Made by a program: the position numbers and the translations under genes. From Theropithecus gelada (lineage: Eukaryota; Chordata; Mammalia; Primates; Cercopithecidae): a stretch of DNA of 64,000 bases. The DNA is taken from contig NC_037674.1 of assembly GCF_003255815.1 (NCBI RefSeq), positions 21,194,148 to 21,258,147 on the forward strand, in the 5' to 3' direction. The notes under the pieces were generated by a model that was not told the DNA's origin, searched no databases, and was given only the letters and a program-made list of their open reading frames with translations. Of this stretch, positions 33,126-43,345 are shown one piece after another (the stretch's first letter is position 1; each line of letters begins with the position of its first letter).

Positions 33126-33839
33126 GAGTCAGATTAGGAAGTCTAAGATTCAGATAGCTAAAGTTCCTCTGCTGTAAAAAGAGGTTCATAACACAAAGAT
33201 CTACCTATTTGCCAAGGTCATGGGAGAGGTCTAATGAGAATAAAAACTATAAAGTATTGTTCAAACATTAGATAGAGTCATTACCTCTTCTGTTGATAGA
33301 GTACCAGAATACCTGTATGTGAGTCTGTGCATATGTTCCTGTGTGCTCATGACAAAAAGGGACTCACCTTAAACACACATGTTTTATATCGCTGTTTCTG
33401 GATCTTTAAGAAAAATAGTTTGCAAAAGTAATAATGCTTGCAGCAAACATTTACATATTCTTTCACTTCTCTGAGGCAACCACTGTCAGCTTGGTTTTAG
33501 TCTGGGTTCGCCAAGAAGCAGTTGCCAATCTGGTTAGACATGCAAGAGATTTATTAACAAAAACACCTGTAAGGACAATGAAGCGTGAGTCAGGGGAGAG
33601 GAGGAGAGTCATCTGACTGAAATGCAGATCTGAGGCCTATGAAGAGAGAGGGAAGGAAGGAAGCTCTTAGATAGTAATGCAGTTTTGAGAAAGTTTTGCT
33701 GAGAAAGACACAGACTTTGAGGCAAAGTCTTGTGTCAGGAGTTGTGCCTCTCCCAGAAATGGATCTGCTTTCATATCCTTACTGCATTTATTCCTTGGCT
33801 GAGATCAGCCTTGCATTGTCATGGCTGCTGTAGTGCCTA
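33126..33839. other. Unassigned sequence
   Basis: No confident repeat or gene. May include further decayed antisense L1 towards its right end. Confidence 0.4.
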
Positions 33840-34021
33840 GTCTTTCAGATTTTCCCTATGTCTATGTAATCTTTTATATCACACACACACATATATGTGC
33901 ATGAATATGTATAGAAATCTACATAAACACAGTTTTATGGATGGAGCCATGCTTTACATTTTGTTTGGTAACTTGTGATTTTCATTTAATAATAATTTCT
34001 TGTGAACATCATATCAGTATA
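33840..34021 (-). mobile_element. Old L1 (L1M type) 3' region, antisense, left part
   Basis: ACAGTTTTATGGATGGAGCCATGC and GTAACTTGTGATTTTCATTTAAT with CATATCAGTA follow the antisense old-L1 3' order, which continues at 34449 beyond the inserted LTR. Confidence 0.65.
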
Positions 34022-34448
34022 TGATATGGTTTGGATATTTGTCTCCTCCAAATCTCATGTTGAAAATTGATCCCAGTGTTGGACGTGGGGCCTAGTGGGA
34101 GATGTTTGGGTCATGAGGATGGGTCCCTCATGAATGACTTGGTTTTGTCCCAAGACTAGAACCAAGAGTGAGTTCTCGCTCTATTAATTCACATGAAAGC
34201 TAGTTGTTTAAAAGAGCCTGGTATCTCTCTTGCTGTCTCTTTCTTGCTGTCTTTCTTGCCATGTGACATATCGGCTCCCTTTTTGCCTTCTTCCATGACT
34301 GGAAGATTCTTGAGGTCCTGACCAGAGGCAGATGCTGGCACCATGCTTTTTGTACAGCCTGCAGAACTGTGAGCCAAATAAACCTCTTTTCTTTAGAAAT
34401 TATCCAGCCTCAGGTATTCTTTTATAGCAACACAGACAGACTAATATA
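34022..34448 (+). mobile_element. MST-type MaLR solo LTR, complete
   Basis: From TGATATGGTTTGGATATTTG to the terminus ...CAGACAGACTAATATA, with GAGCCAAATAAACCTC as polyadenylation region. Length is 427 bp. Flanks GTATA (34017-34021) and GTATG (34449-34453) agree at 4 of 5. It is inserted in an antisense old L1. Confidence 0.88.
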
Positions 34449-34845
34449 GTATGTGTAGATTCTTCTCATTATTTTTAATGATTGAATGGAATTTTATTTT
34501 TTAGCTGTACTGAATTTTATTTAACTCATCCTCAGTTGATTTGCATTTGAGTTACTTTCAGCTTTTCACTATTATATATAGGCCAGAAAACCTACTCTCA
34601 CATACATATTTTTATGTCCATATATAGCTTTTCAAAATAGGGTAAATTCCTATAATCGAAATTGCTGAGTCAGAAGACATGACATGTAAACTTTCAATAG
34701 ATACTGCCAAATTGACATCCAAAATAATTTTACCAATTTGCTCTCCCACCAACAGTATATGACAGTGCATCATCAGCCATTGCTATATCAGTCCCTGGCA
34801 TTGTTCTTCTTTGTAATTTTGCCACGTTGATAAGTGAAAAATGAG
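34449..34845 (-). mobile_element. Old L1 (L1M type) 3' region, antisense, right part
   Basis: GGTAAATTCCTATAATCGAAATTGCTGAG, CCAATTTGCTCTCCCACCAACAG and GATAAGTGAAAAATG are standard antisense landmarks of the old L1 3' end. Confidence 0.75.
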
Positions 34846-35867
34846 CATGTGAGCTTTAAATAAACCAGTTTCAAAGGGAGAGTTCCCATATCCATGATTC
34901 CTTACAGCTTTCTCTTGGTGGATCTATCTATTCCTAACCCAAGCTGTTAGGAGCCTGGGTTTGACTTGTATGGGTTAGGAGCCGTGAACTCAGAAGCAGA
35001 GAAGAAAACTAGATGTGGTCTCCTATGCCAAATACCAATCACAAGCCCCAAAATGGCACCATTAGAAACTTGTTTCCTTGGAAATCTGGGAAGCTGTTAA
35101 AACCCAGAGCCCTCTATTGAACTGAAAATACTCTCTTTGACCCTCAGATAATCCAGGATCTATGTTTTACAATGGGAAAACTGAATTCTTTCTTAGAGAG
35201 TGCTTCGACCAGGGTCAAAGAACGAGTTAATGACAGCGTTCAATCTGAAACCAGGTTTTCTGACTTCTACTCTCTTACTCTACACTGTGAGAATACAAAT
35301 AATATTTAAAAATAATCATAACTACAGCTACAAATGTTGTTGTTAGCTAACCCTTTGGAATCAACAAGTTTCTTAAGTCAAATAGAGAAAATGAAAACTA
35401 AAAGGACTAAATCCTTGATATTTGAAGAATTACAATGTATGTATACATGTCACCATTTAGCATGTAATGAATCAAATACTGTGGCTACAACAATGAAAAA
35501 GATAAAAATGGTTAGTTCTCTTGTTTTAGCGAAAGTGACTATGACGCTTTGGCTCTCAACAAGTAACCTTCATGTGTTGCTATTGTGTATATATAAATAT
35601 GTATAACAAGAAGTTTGGTTGCATAGTTTAAGCAGTTTCCAAAGACCTTCCTAATTTCCAATTTAACCTAGTTTTGTGGATTCTAAACAAGTCACTGTAA
35701 ACAGGGGAGTGAGTCCTGTTTACAGTGACTGTGATTCCTCAGAGCTGGTTGACGGCATTCCTTTGATCACTTTACTTTTGTACCCTGAGATGTAATTTAT
35801 TTAAATCTGGAAATATGAATATTTAGGGAGTAAGTAGTACTAGTAAAAATACTCTCTAATTCTTTGT
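34846..35867. other. Unassigned sequence holding a strong hairpin
   Basis: No transposable element or gene was recognised. A perfect 16-bp inverted repeat lies at 35690-35730. Confidence 0.5.
35690..35730. repeat. Perfect 16-bp inverted repeat, 9-bp loop
   Basis: AGTCACTGTAAACAGG (35690-35705) and CCTGTTTACAGTGACT (35715-35730) are exact reverse complements around GGAGTGAGT. The pairing stops sharply at both outer ends. Confidence 0.97.
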
Positions 35868-36171
35868 AAAGTGGGAGGTGTTTGGATCATGGGGGTGAAT
35901 TCTTCATAAATGGCTTGGTGTGGTCCCAAGACTAGAACCAAGAGTGAATCCTTGCTCTATTAGTTCACGTGAGATCTAGTTGTTTAAAAGAACCTGGCAT
36001 CTCTCTTGCTCTCTCTCTCTTGCTCTCTTTCTTGTCATGTGAAACACCTGCTCCCCCTTTGCCTTTTTCCATGATTGGAAGTTTCCTGAGGTCCTGACCA
36101 GAGGCAGATGCTGACACCATGCTTCTTGTACAGCCTGCAGAACTGTGAGCCAAATAAACCTCTTTTCTTAG
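35868..36171 (+). mobile_element. MST-type LTR fragment, truncated at both ends
   Basis: GTGGGAGGTGTTTGGATCATGG to GAGCCAAATAAACCTCTTTTC matches the middle and 3' part of the LTR at 34022-34448. The first ~80 bp and last ~45 bp are missing. It shares the unusual CCAAGACTAGAACCAAGAGTGA segment. Confidence 0.85.
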
Positions 36172-37299
36172 GTTTATTTTAATTCTTAGGGAGTATTTTT
36201 TACTAGTGTTGGACTTTGAACTAAACAGACAGAACAGTTTTGGTTAAGTAGAACCAAAGATCCCACTCCTTAAGTGAAGATAGAAGGTAGAATGCCTCTC
36301 ATTTCTGTTATCATAGAAACCTGTAACATTAATTCTTATGCCCCAAGTAGTGAGTCTGTTTTTTCTTGTTTATATTTTTGATTTGAATTTATTACACACT
36401 ATCCTGAGGGATTTCAGTCTTTCTTCAGGATCTATCATTTGTCAATCCTCATTTTCCAACATTTATATAAATATTTTTCATTCCTAGCTCTGAAATCACA
36501 TTGCTTTTTTTGTTAACCTTTTTATTGTAAATGAAAGCACAGATTATGAAAGCCACACAATGCAAATGTGTGGCTTAATGACTTATTTATGAGACAAGTT
36601 CTCTTGTAACTATCACCTAGACCCCAGAAGTATTCCATGTGCCTGTTACAACATCCAGCCTCCTCCTCTCTCAAAAATGGTCACCCACTGGACTTTTCTT
36701 GTATTCCTAGACACTGTAATTTAGTCTTGCCAATTTTTTATTTGCTTTTAAGTCTCTTTTGATTTACAGTGCACCCTTCATAACTGTATTTTCTGTATCA
36801 TTTGTCATTTGAAAAACCTGGGGCATTTGACCTGTAGTATTACCCATAGTGTCGATTCTGTTGATTGCATACTTAGGATGCAGTTCGTCGTGCTCCCCTT
36901 TACTTTGAATTTCCTGCAAGTTGGCAGCTGATGCAAAGTATTTATCAGATTTATGATCAACCTCTCTGGCAAGACTATAGGAGGTTGTCTGATCTTTCAT
37001 CAAGAGGCACATAATGTCTGATTATATTTTTTTGATACTAGCAGTGGTTGATATTCAGTATCCAGATCCATTAGTTTATTGGGAGTAGCAAGGTTGTTAT
37101 ATTTTACTCTTTATTCTTTACTTATTAGTTAAAATATTTAAATAAAAAATGCATCCCATCATATACTATTTGGTTACTCCATGGTATTATATATATAAGA
37201 AAAGCTAGATAAATGAAAAAAAAAGGAATCGTGAGTTTTATAACATACATATAAGTTAAATGTATGAAAAAAATAGCAAAAAAAAGGGGAAGGAGGAAA
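36172..37299. other. Unassigned AT-rich sequence
   Basis: No confident assignment. Part may belong to the antisense L1 that is clear from 37300 on. Confidence 0.4.
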
Positions 37300-39790
37300 T
37301 TTTCAAATTGACCCTTTTATCATTATATACTGTGTCTGTTCATCCCCTGTAATAGTCCTTTTCCAAAGTTTCTTTTGTCTTATATTGATATAACTACTCC
37401 AGCTCTTTTATGCTTGTTGTATGTATGGTATATCTTTGTCCATCAGCTTACTTCTAACTGATCTATATATTTAAAGCAAGTTTATTATAGATAGAATATA
37501 GTTGGGTTTTGCTTACACACACATATATTTTAAGAGACAGAGTCTTGCTCTGTCATTTAGGCTGGAGTACAGGGCACAATCATAGCTCACTCTAACCACA
37601 AGCCGTTGGGCTCAAGTGATCTTCTGGTCTCAGCCTCTGAACAGCTAGGACTCCAGGTTCATGCCACCATGCATGGCTAGTGTAAACAAATGTTTTTAGA
37701 GATGGGTCTCACTATGTTGCCCAGGCTGGTCTTGAACTTGTGGCCTCAAGTGATCCTCCTGCCTTGGCCTTCCAAAGTGCTAGCATTATAGGCATGCCAT
37801 CGTGTCCAGCCCCTAAAGCATTTATATTTAATGAAATTACTTAGATGGTTGGATTTAAGTCTGCTCTTTTGCTAGTTGTTTTCTATTTGTTTCATCTTTA
37901 CTTTGCTCCTTTGCCTTCTCTTTTCTATCCTACTTTTGTTTTAATTGAGCTTTTTTTAGGATTCCATTTTATCTCCATTACAGAGATATAGTTTTTCAAT
38001 CATCTATCTATCAATCATCTATCTAATCTATTAATCTCGTGTGTATATTCCTATACACATGTATGTGTATACATACTATATATATGCACATAGATATAAT
38101 TTTACTTTGTTTTAGTTTTTACTTGTTGCTTGAGAATCTAAAATATATGTTATATATGTGTATATACATCTATCTTTAACTTATTACAATCTGTCTTTAA
38201 ATAATATAGTGTAAGGACGTTGCAACAGTACACTTTCATTTCTTCCCTCTCACTTTTTTGCTATTGTTTTACTTTTATATATACTATAAACCTCAGAATA
38301 TATTTAGATGTCTTTTCTTTTTACTTTGAACAGTTATTTGTTTTAAATAAATTAAAAAATAAGAAAAGTTATATTTATTCTCATTTTTAAAAGCCATATC
38401 CAATACTCTTTCTTTATTTGTATAAATCTAAATTTTCATCTGCTACTATATACTTTCTGCCTGAAGAATTTCCTTTAGCATTTATTGTAGTGCAGATTTG
38501 CTGGAACTAAATTATTTTATCTTTTGTTTGTCTGAAAATGTCTTTATCTCTCCTTCATTTTTGAAAGAACATTTTGCTGCACACAGAATTTTGGAATGAC
38601 CAAATTTTCCTTTCATTTTTCCTTTATTTAAAGGTTTCACTTTGTCTTATGGCTTGCATAATTTTTGATAAACTTTGTCATAATTCCTATCTTTCCTCTC
38701 TGTGTAATTTTTTTTTCTGATTTTCCTCAAGATCTTCTCTCTGTCTTTGGTTTTTATTAAGTTGACTATCATGTATGTAGAATTTTGTTAACAGAATTTA
38801 TCCTGTTTTACTTTTTCTGAGATTTCACTATATGTGGTTTAATCTTTCATTATTTTTGAGAAATTATCAGGTATTACTCTTCAAATACTTCTTTTTCCTC
38901 TTTATCTTGCTCCTTTTTTGGGGGGGACTGCAATTTTACATATATTAGGTCATTTGATTTTTTCCCCCCCATAGCTCTTAAAGGTTCTGTGCTCTATTCT
39001 GTTCTTTTTTTCACTCTCTTTTCCTCTTTGTTTTCCATTTGGATATGTTTTCTTTATACTCAAGTTCATTCACATATTTCAATGTGTCTATTCTACTCAT
39101 AAAACTATTGAAGAAAGTTTTCATCTCTAATGTGTTTTTTATTTGTATTTTCATTTGATTCTTTTAAATAGTTGCCATCTTTTTCCTGAAATTCCTCATT
39201 TGTTCATGCATAGTGTGCACACTTACCACAAATATTTTTGACATATTAATTATTAGCTAAAATTCATATTTGATAGTTCCAACAGCTGGGTTCTTGCTGG
39301 GTTGATTGCTTTATTTCCGGACAATATAGGAGTGTGTGTGTGTTTCTTTTCTGTGTATCTCATATTTTAAAAATCAAATCCTGGACATTGTGTGTAAAAT
39401 AGTGAGACTGAAGAGAACAAAATTCATGCCTCAAAGTGGGTAGTTCTCTTCTTCTGTTAGGCTTTTAGTGTGGGGTGCTTGAGTTAATCCAGCCAACATT
39501 CCAGCTGTTTTTTGGGTTGTTGCAATAGTTATGTTCAGTACGCCGTGGACTTCAAATTTCTTCATTATTAAACTCAGAATTCCTGTCCAGTCAACTTCCA
39601 TTGAATCTTGCATGCCTGTACCTGGGGTCTGTCTTCATGCCCTAGCCCCTTCTCAGACGCAAACTGCCATTACTTGTTACTCCTTGCTAGGCTGCAATTG
39701 CTTGTGATTGGGGCAGAGTTCAGTGGTTTTTTTTTCCAAATTATCTTACTCATTTAACTCTCTCCGGGTAAATTTGCCTTGGTAGTTTTT
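37300..39790 (-). mobile_element. Old L1 (L1M type) 5' region, antisense
   Basis: Antisense landmarks appear in order: CTACTCCAGCTCTTTTATGC, GGATTCCATTTTATCTCC, TCCTTTAGCATTTATTGTAG, TGTCTGAAAATGTCTTTATC, AGATCTTCTCTCTGTC and ATCAGGTATTACTCTTC followed by AAATACTTC. These belong to the 5' untranslated part of old mammalian L1s. It is T-rich, interrupted by an Alu at 37530 and too decayed for coding. Confidence 0.65.
37530..37812 (-). mobile_element. AluJ-like (antisense)
   Basis: AAGAGACAGAGTCTTGCTCTG to ...GCCATCGTGTCCAGCC. It has many substitutions and lost CpGs, and GGTCTCACTATGTTGCCCAGG is typical of the oldest Alu lineage. It lies within the antisense old L1. Confidence 0.9.
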
Positions 39791-40226
39791 ATTTGATTGT
39801 TTGTTTGTTTTGTTTTTTGAGAATCGCCAATCTTGGAGTTTTTTCTTTTCCCCCCTTTAGATAGTCTAACCCTAGGATTTGGCTTATATTCAGGAAGTGT
39901 CTAGGGTGCACATCCAGTTATACCAAACTTCTCATCATCTGTTATGGCATATAGTATGGTTCTTAAGATTTGTATCACAACTGTTTCATGAGCTAGTACT
40001 TTCTTATTGATCAAAATATGGAGTACCTATTTTCTTAACTTTCTGAATGATGAAATAAACAGTGTGGCAAGTCATGTACTAGGTCCTTCCAATTCTTTCT
40101 GGAAGTGTGCAGATTTTAAATGATAAGTGAAGTCAGAATTTTTTCACAAGTTCTCTTTTAGCAGAAAATGACTTCCAAGGAGTTAGGCTTTGATATATAT
40201 TGATTGGGTTTAAAAAATCTTGGCTA
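39791..40226. other. Unassigned sequence
   Basis: No repeat or gene was recognised between the old L1 and the next Alu. Confidence 0.45.
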
Positions 40227-40529
40227 GGCCGGGCACAGTGGCTCAGGCCTGAAATCCCAGCACTTTCAAAGGCCGAGGCAGGCGGATCACAAGGTCAGGA
40301 GATCGAGACCATCCTTAACACGGTGAAACCTCGTCTCTACTAAAAATACAAAAAATTAGCTGGGCGTGTTAGTGGGCGCCCCTAGTCCCAGCTACTTGGG
40401 AGGCTGAGGCAAGAGAATGGTGTAAAACCGGGAGGTGGAGCTTGCAGTGAGCTGAGATTTTGCCACTGCACTCCAGCCTGGGTGATGGATTGAGACTCTG
40501 TCTCAGAAAAAGAAAAGGAAAAAAAAAAA
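40227..40529 (+). mobile_element. Alu (sense)
   Basis: GGCCGGGCACAGTGG to an A-rich tail with G interruptions. AAAAATCTTGGCTA before and AAAAAGTCTTGGCAA after are a slightly decayed target duplication. A few internal bases are deleted (GACCATCCTTAACACGG). Confidence 0.94.
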
Positions 40530-40540
40530 GTCTTGGCAAG

Positions 40541-40610
40541 CTGTGTCACTTTTAGCAATTTAATTATCTATATCTGAGTTTTTCCATCTGAGAAACAAAG
40601 ATAATTATAT
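40541..40610 (+). repeat. MIR fragment (sense, 5' part)
   Basis: AGCTGTGTCACTTTTAGCAA and GAGTTTTTCCATCTGAGAAAC match the MIR core and its following part weakly. Confidence 0.45.
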
Positions 40611-40619
40611 TTATTCATA

Positions 40620-40745
40620 TTTTTCAACAAATATTTATTGAGTGCTTTCTAAGTTGCAGGCATTGTTCTAGATGCTGGGGATACAGCAGTGACCAAATGG
40701 ACAAAAACTCAGCCCTCAAGGAGCTTACTTTCTGCACTCACATAG
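40620..40745 (+). repeat. L2 3' region
   Basis: CAACAAATATTTATTGAGTGC, GCAGGCATTGTTCTAGATGCTGGGG, and CTCAAGGAGCTTACTTTC follow the L2 3' consensus. The last motif is the part of L2 from which miR-28 and miR-151 derive in other loci. No precursor-like hairpin was checked here. Confidence 0.75.
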
Positions 40746-40749
40746 ATGG

Positions 40750-40830
40750 CTTCTGAAGATTAAATGAGATATAACATAAAACTCCTTGTTCAGAGCTGGG
40801 ACATGGTAGTTGCTCTATGAATGTGAATTC
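40750..40830 (+). repeat. MIR fragment (sense, 3' part)
   Basis: GAAGATTAAATGAGATATAAC and CAGAGCTGGGACATGGTAGTTGC resemble the MIR 3' half. With the piece at 40541 it may be one MIR split by L2. Confidence 0.5.
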
Positions 40831-42205
40831 CCTCCTGCCTCCTTTTAATAGATGTTCCCTATCACTTTTAAAATGGATACTTTTAATTTGTTTAGCTCTG
40901 CGGCATTATTATTTCGGTAGTCAATGGTTTCCCAAGCAACAACGGCCTAGGCAATGTAATTGAGGCATAAATCAATGTTAAAGGATTTTGTTATGACTCA
41001 CAGCAGTGACCAGCGGTGTCTCTACTGTCTTTGCTCCTAAATACATACAGTCTCATCCAGAGACTCGCCCTGAGAGCCCCTGAATGCTTGTGTCACCTGG
41101 CTAGCTCAGGGCATTCCTGACCCCTGAGGCCCCCTTTCCATGGCTTGATGTTATTCTTCCTTACCCTAGACACTTTTCACTCCACATTACCCATATTGGG
41201 ATGGCAGCAGCTTTGCTTTATCTGTGGTCAAATTTCAGTGGGTAGAACATATTCTTCTTGCATTTTTCTTACCTTGAAACTAGGTCATGAGATGGAATGA
41301 CCTTATATGTTCAGTTCCTTTCAATGACCTCAGCTTTTTACTTTGCTTGAGCTTTCATTATATTTTTTTCTAAAAAGTACAACTATTGTTTTATTTGCCC
41401 AGAATTCTTTTCCTCTTCTTCTCAAACATACAGGCTCTTCTTTTGGAAATACCTGTCTCTCCATTTCTATGGTTCTAATGTGTATAGGGGCTACCAATTC
41501 CTTATACATCACAGGCTCCTGGGCTCCAAATGATCTAAAGGGGCTACATTTGAAATCACAAAATTGTGCCTACCTGGTCACAGTTACTGGGTCCAGGGGT
41601 AGCCTTAAGATTCAAGAATCCCAAGACTCAAGATTCTGGTTTTCACCCCAGGATTTTTCAAGTAAAACTGACAGAGGGGATTAAGTTCTTTTCCAGTAGT
41701 GAAGCTATGGGATTGATTGGAAATCTCGCCTTCCCCCATCCAATTACGGCTTGAGGGGTTAATTGGCAGGTATTTTTTACTAATTGCTTGGGAGATTTTA
41801 ACTCCTGAAGTATATGCTTTTTCTACATGCCTAGAAACACATTGCTAGATCTCTAGAATTCATTGTAGAAATGCAGTTTAGGTTCTTGGTACATGTTATT
41901 TGCTCCTTAGAATATCCTGTGAGAAATTTAGTGCAGATAACAGTCTCTCTCTGTCTCTTTCTTCGACAAGGAGATTACACATGGAAAATTCTTTGTCCAT
42001 TTTTACATGAGGAGAAAATGGCTAAGCCAAAATTATAACTCAAGGTTCTTCATTTTAAGGTTAGTGTTCTTTCCACTATACTACATTGCCTGTCTGTGAC
42101 ATTTGTAATCTCTATTAGACACGATTACCCAGATATGGAGGATGATATTGCCTCAAAATTGTATCACTTTTGTATCTCATCATTTTTAAAATCCTTACCT
42201 ACATC
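40831..42205. other. Unassigned, apparently unique sequence
   Basis: No repeat family was recognised. A 113-codon plus-strand frame (41343-41684) has no domain I recognise. Confidence 0.5.
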
Positions 42206-42552
42206 CTTTATTATTTTACTTTACGTTCTGGGATACGTGTGCTGAACGTGCAGGTTTGTTACATAGGCACACATGTGCCATGATGGTTTGCTGCACCCAT
42301 CAACCCGTCATCTAGGTTTTAAGCCCCGGATGCATTAGGTGTTTGTCTTAATGCTCTCCCTCCCCTTTCCCCTGACCCTTGAGAGGCCCTGGTGTGTGAT
42401 GTTCCCCTCCCTGTGTCCATGTGTTCTCATTGTTCAACTCCCACTTATGAGTGAGAACGTGCGGTGTTTGGTTTTCTGTCCCTGTGTTAGTTTGCTGAGA
42501 ATGATGGCTTCCGGCTTCATCCATGTCCCTGCAAAGGATATGAACTCAGAAT
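42206..42552 (-). mobile_element. L1PA-type L1 3' end (antisense), strongly 5'-truncated
   Basis: ACTTTACGTTCTGGGATACGTG, CAGGTTTGTTACATAGGCAC and ACTTATGAGTGAGAACGTGCGG are the antisense 3' UTR of a primate L1, breaking off after GTCCCTGCAAAGGATATGAAC. At about 350 bp, this is a typical dead-on-arrival insertion. Confidence 0.9.
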
Positions 42553-42612
42553 AATATTCTTATAGGAAAGTATTCTTGAATTAAATAATGCTCTATGTAG
42601 TGAATTGGTCAG

Positions 42613-43108
42613 TGTGGTGGTTTTTAAAATAAATCTTCACACTTTTTGATAGCCTTTCTTTACTTAATTACCTCCCTTTGAGTGAGGGCGGACTTAGCGA
42701 TTTGCTTCTAACAAGTAGAATATGACAGAAGTGACTGTGATGCCTGAGATAAGGACATACAAGGCATTTTGACTTTCTCTTTTTCTCTTTCCTGGATCAT
42801 CCACTTTGGGAAAAGCCTGTTTCCCCACTTAAGCAGTTCTATGGAAAGACCTGTGTGGCTAGGAACTAAGGCCTCCTGCCAACAGTCCTGTGTATGAGTC
42901 ATCTTGGAAGTAGATTGTCCAGCTGCCGTCAAAGACTGGGGTCCTCACTGACATCTTGACTGCAGCCTCATGAGAGTTCCTGAGCTAGACCACCCAGTTA
43001 AGTTACTGCTGGATTCCTGACCACAGAAACTATGAGCTGGTAACTGTTTATTGCTTGAAGCCACTCAATTTTAGGGCAATTTGTTATGTAGTAATAGATA
43101 ATTGAACA
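42613..43108 (+). mobile_element. MLT1-type MaLR LTR
   Basis: TGTGGTGGTTTTTAAAATAAATC start, then CTAACAAGTAGAATATGACAG, GGCCTCCTGCCAACAGTCCTG, GACTGCAGCCTCATGAGAG and the end TAATAGATAATTGAACA are in MLT1 order. Length about 496 bp. It is an old, diverged copy and the flanking pentamers do not match. Confidence 0.8.
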
Positions 43109-43257
43109 GATTTGGGTCACACACTCTTGGACTTGATTTAGATGCAAGTTTTGCATTTTGAGTTGATGGCATAAGGGGGTGAGAGTTCTGAGGGGTCTTG
43201 GGAGGTGAGTTCATTCTGCATGTGGGAGGAATGTAAATAATTTCCAACCAGAGGGCA

Positions 43258-43345
43258 GCTGTGGAAGTTTAAAAATATGTCCACACATTCTCTGATGTTC
43301 CTTTCTTCAAAGATAGAGCCTAATTCTCTTTTTTCAGCAAGAAAT
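43258..43345 (+). mobile_element. MLT1-type LTR, 5' scrap
   Basis: GTTTAAAAATATGTCCACACATTC and AGAGCCTAATTCTC recall the first ~90 bp of a related MLT1 LTR. Confidence 0.5.

Noticed and set aside
35690..35730. microRNA precursor or rho-independent terminator
   Set aside because: The stem is only 16 bp, shorter than a pre-miRNA, and there is no T run or bacterial context. Kept only as a structural finding.
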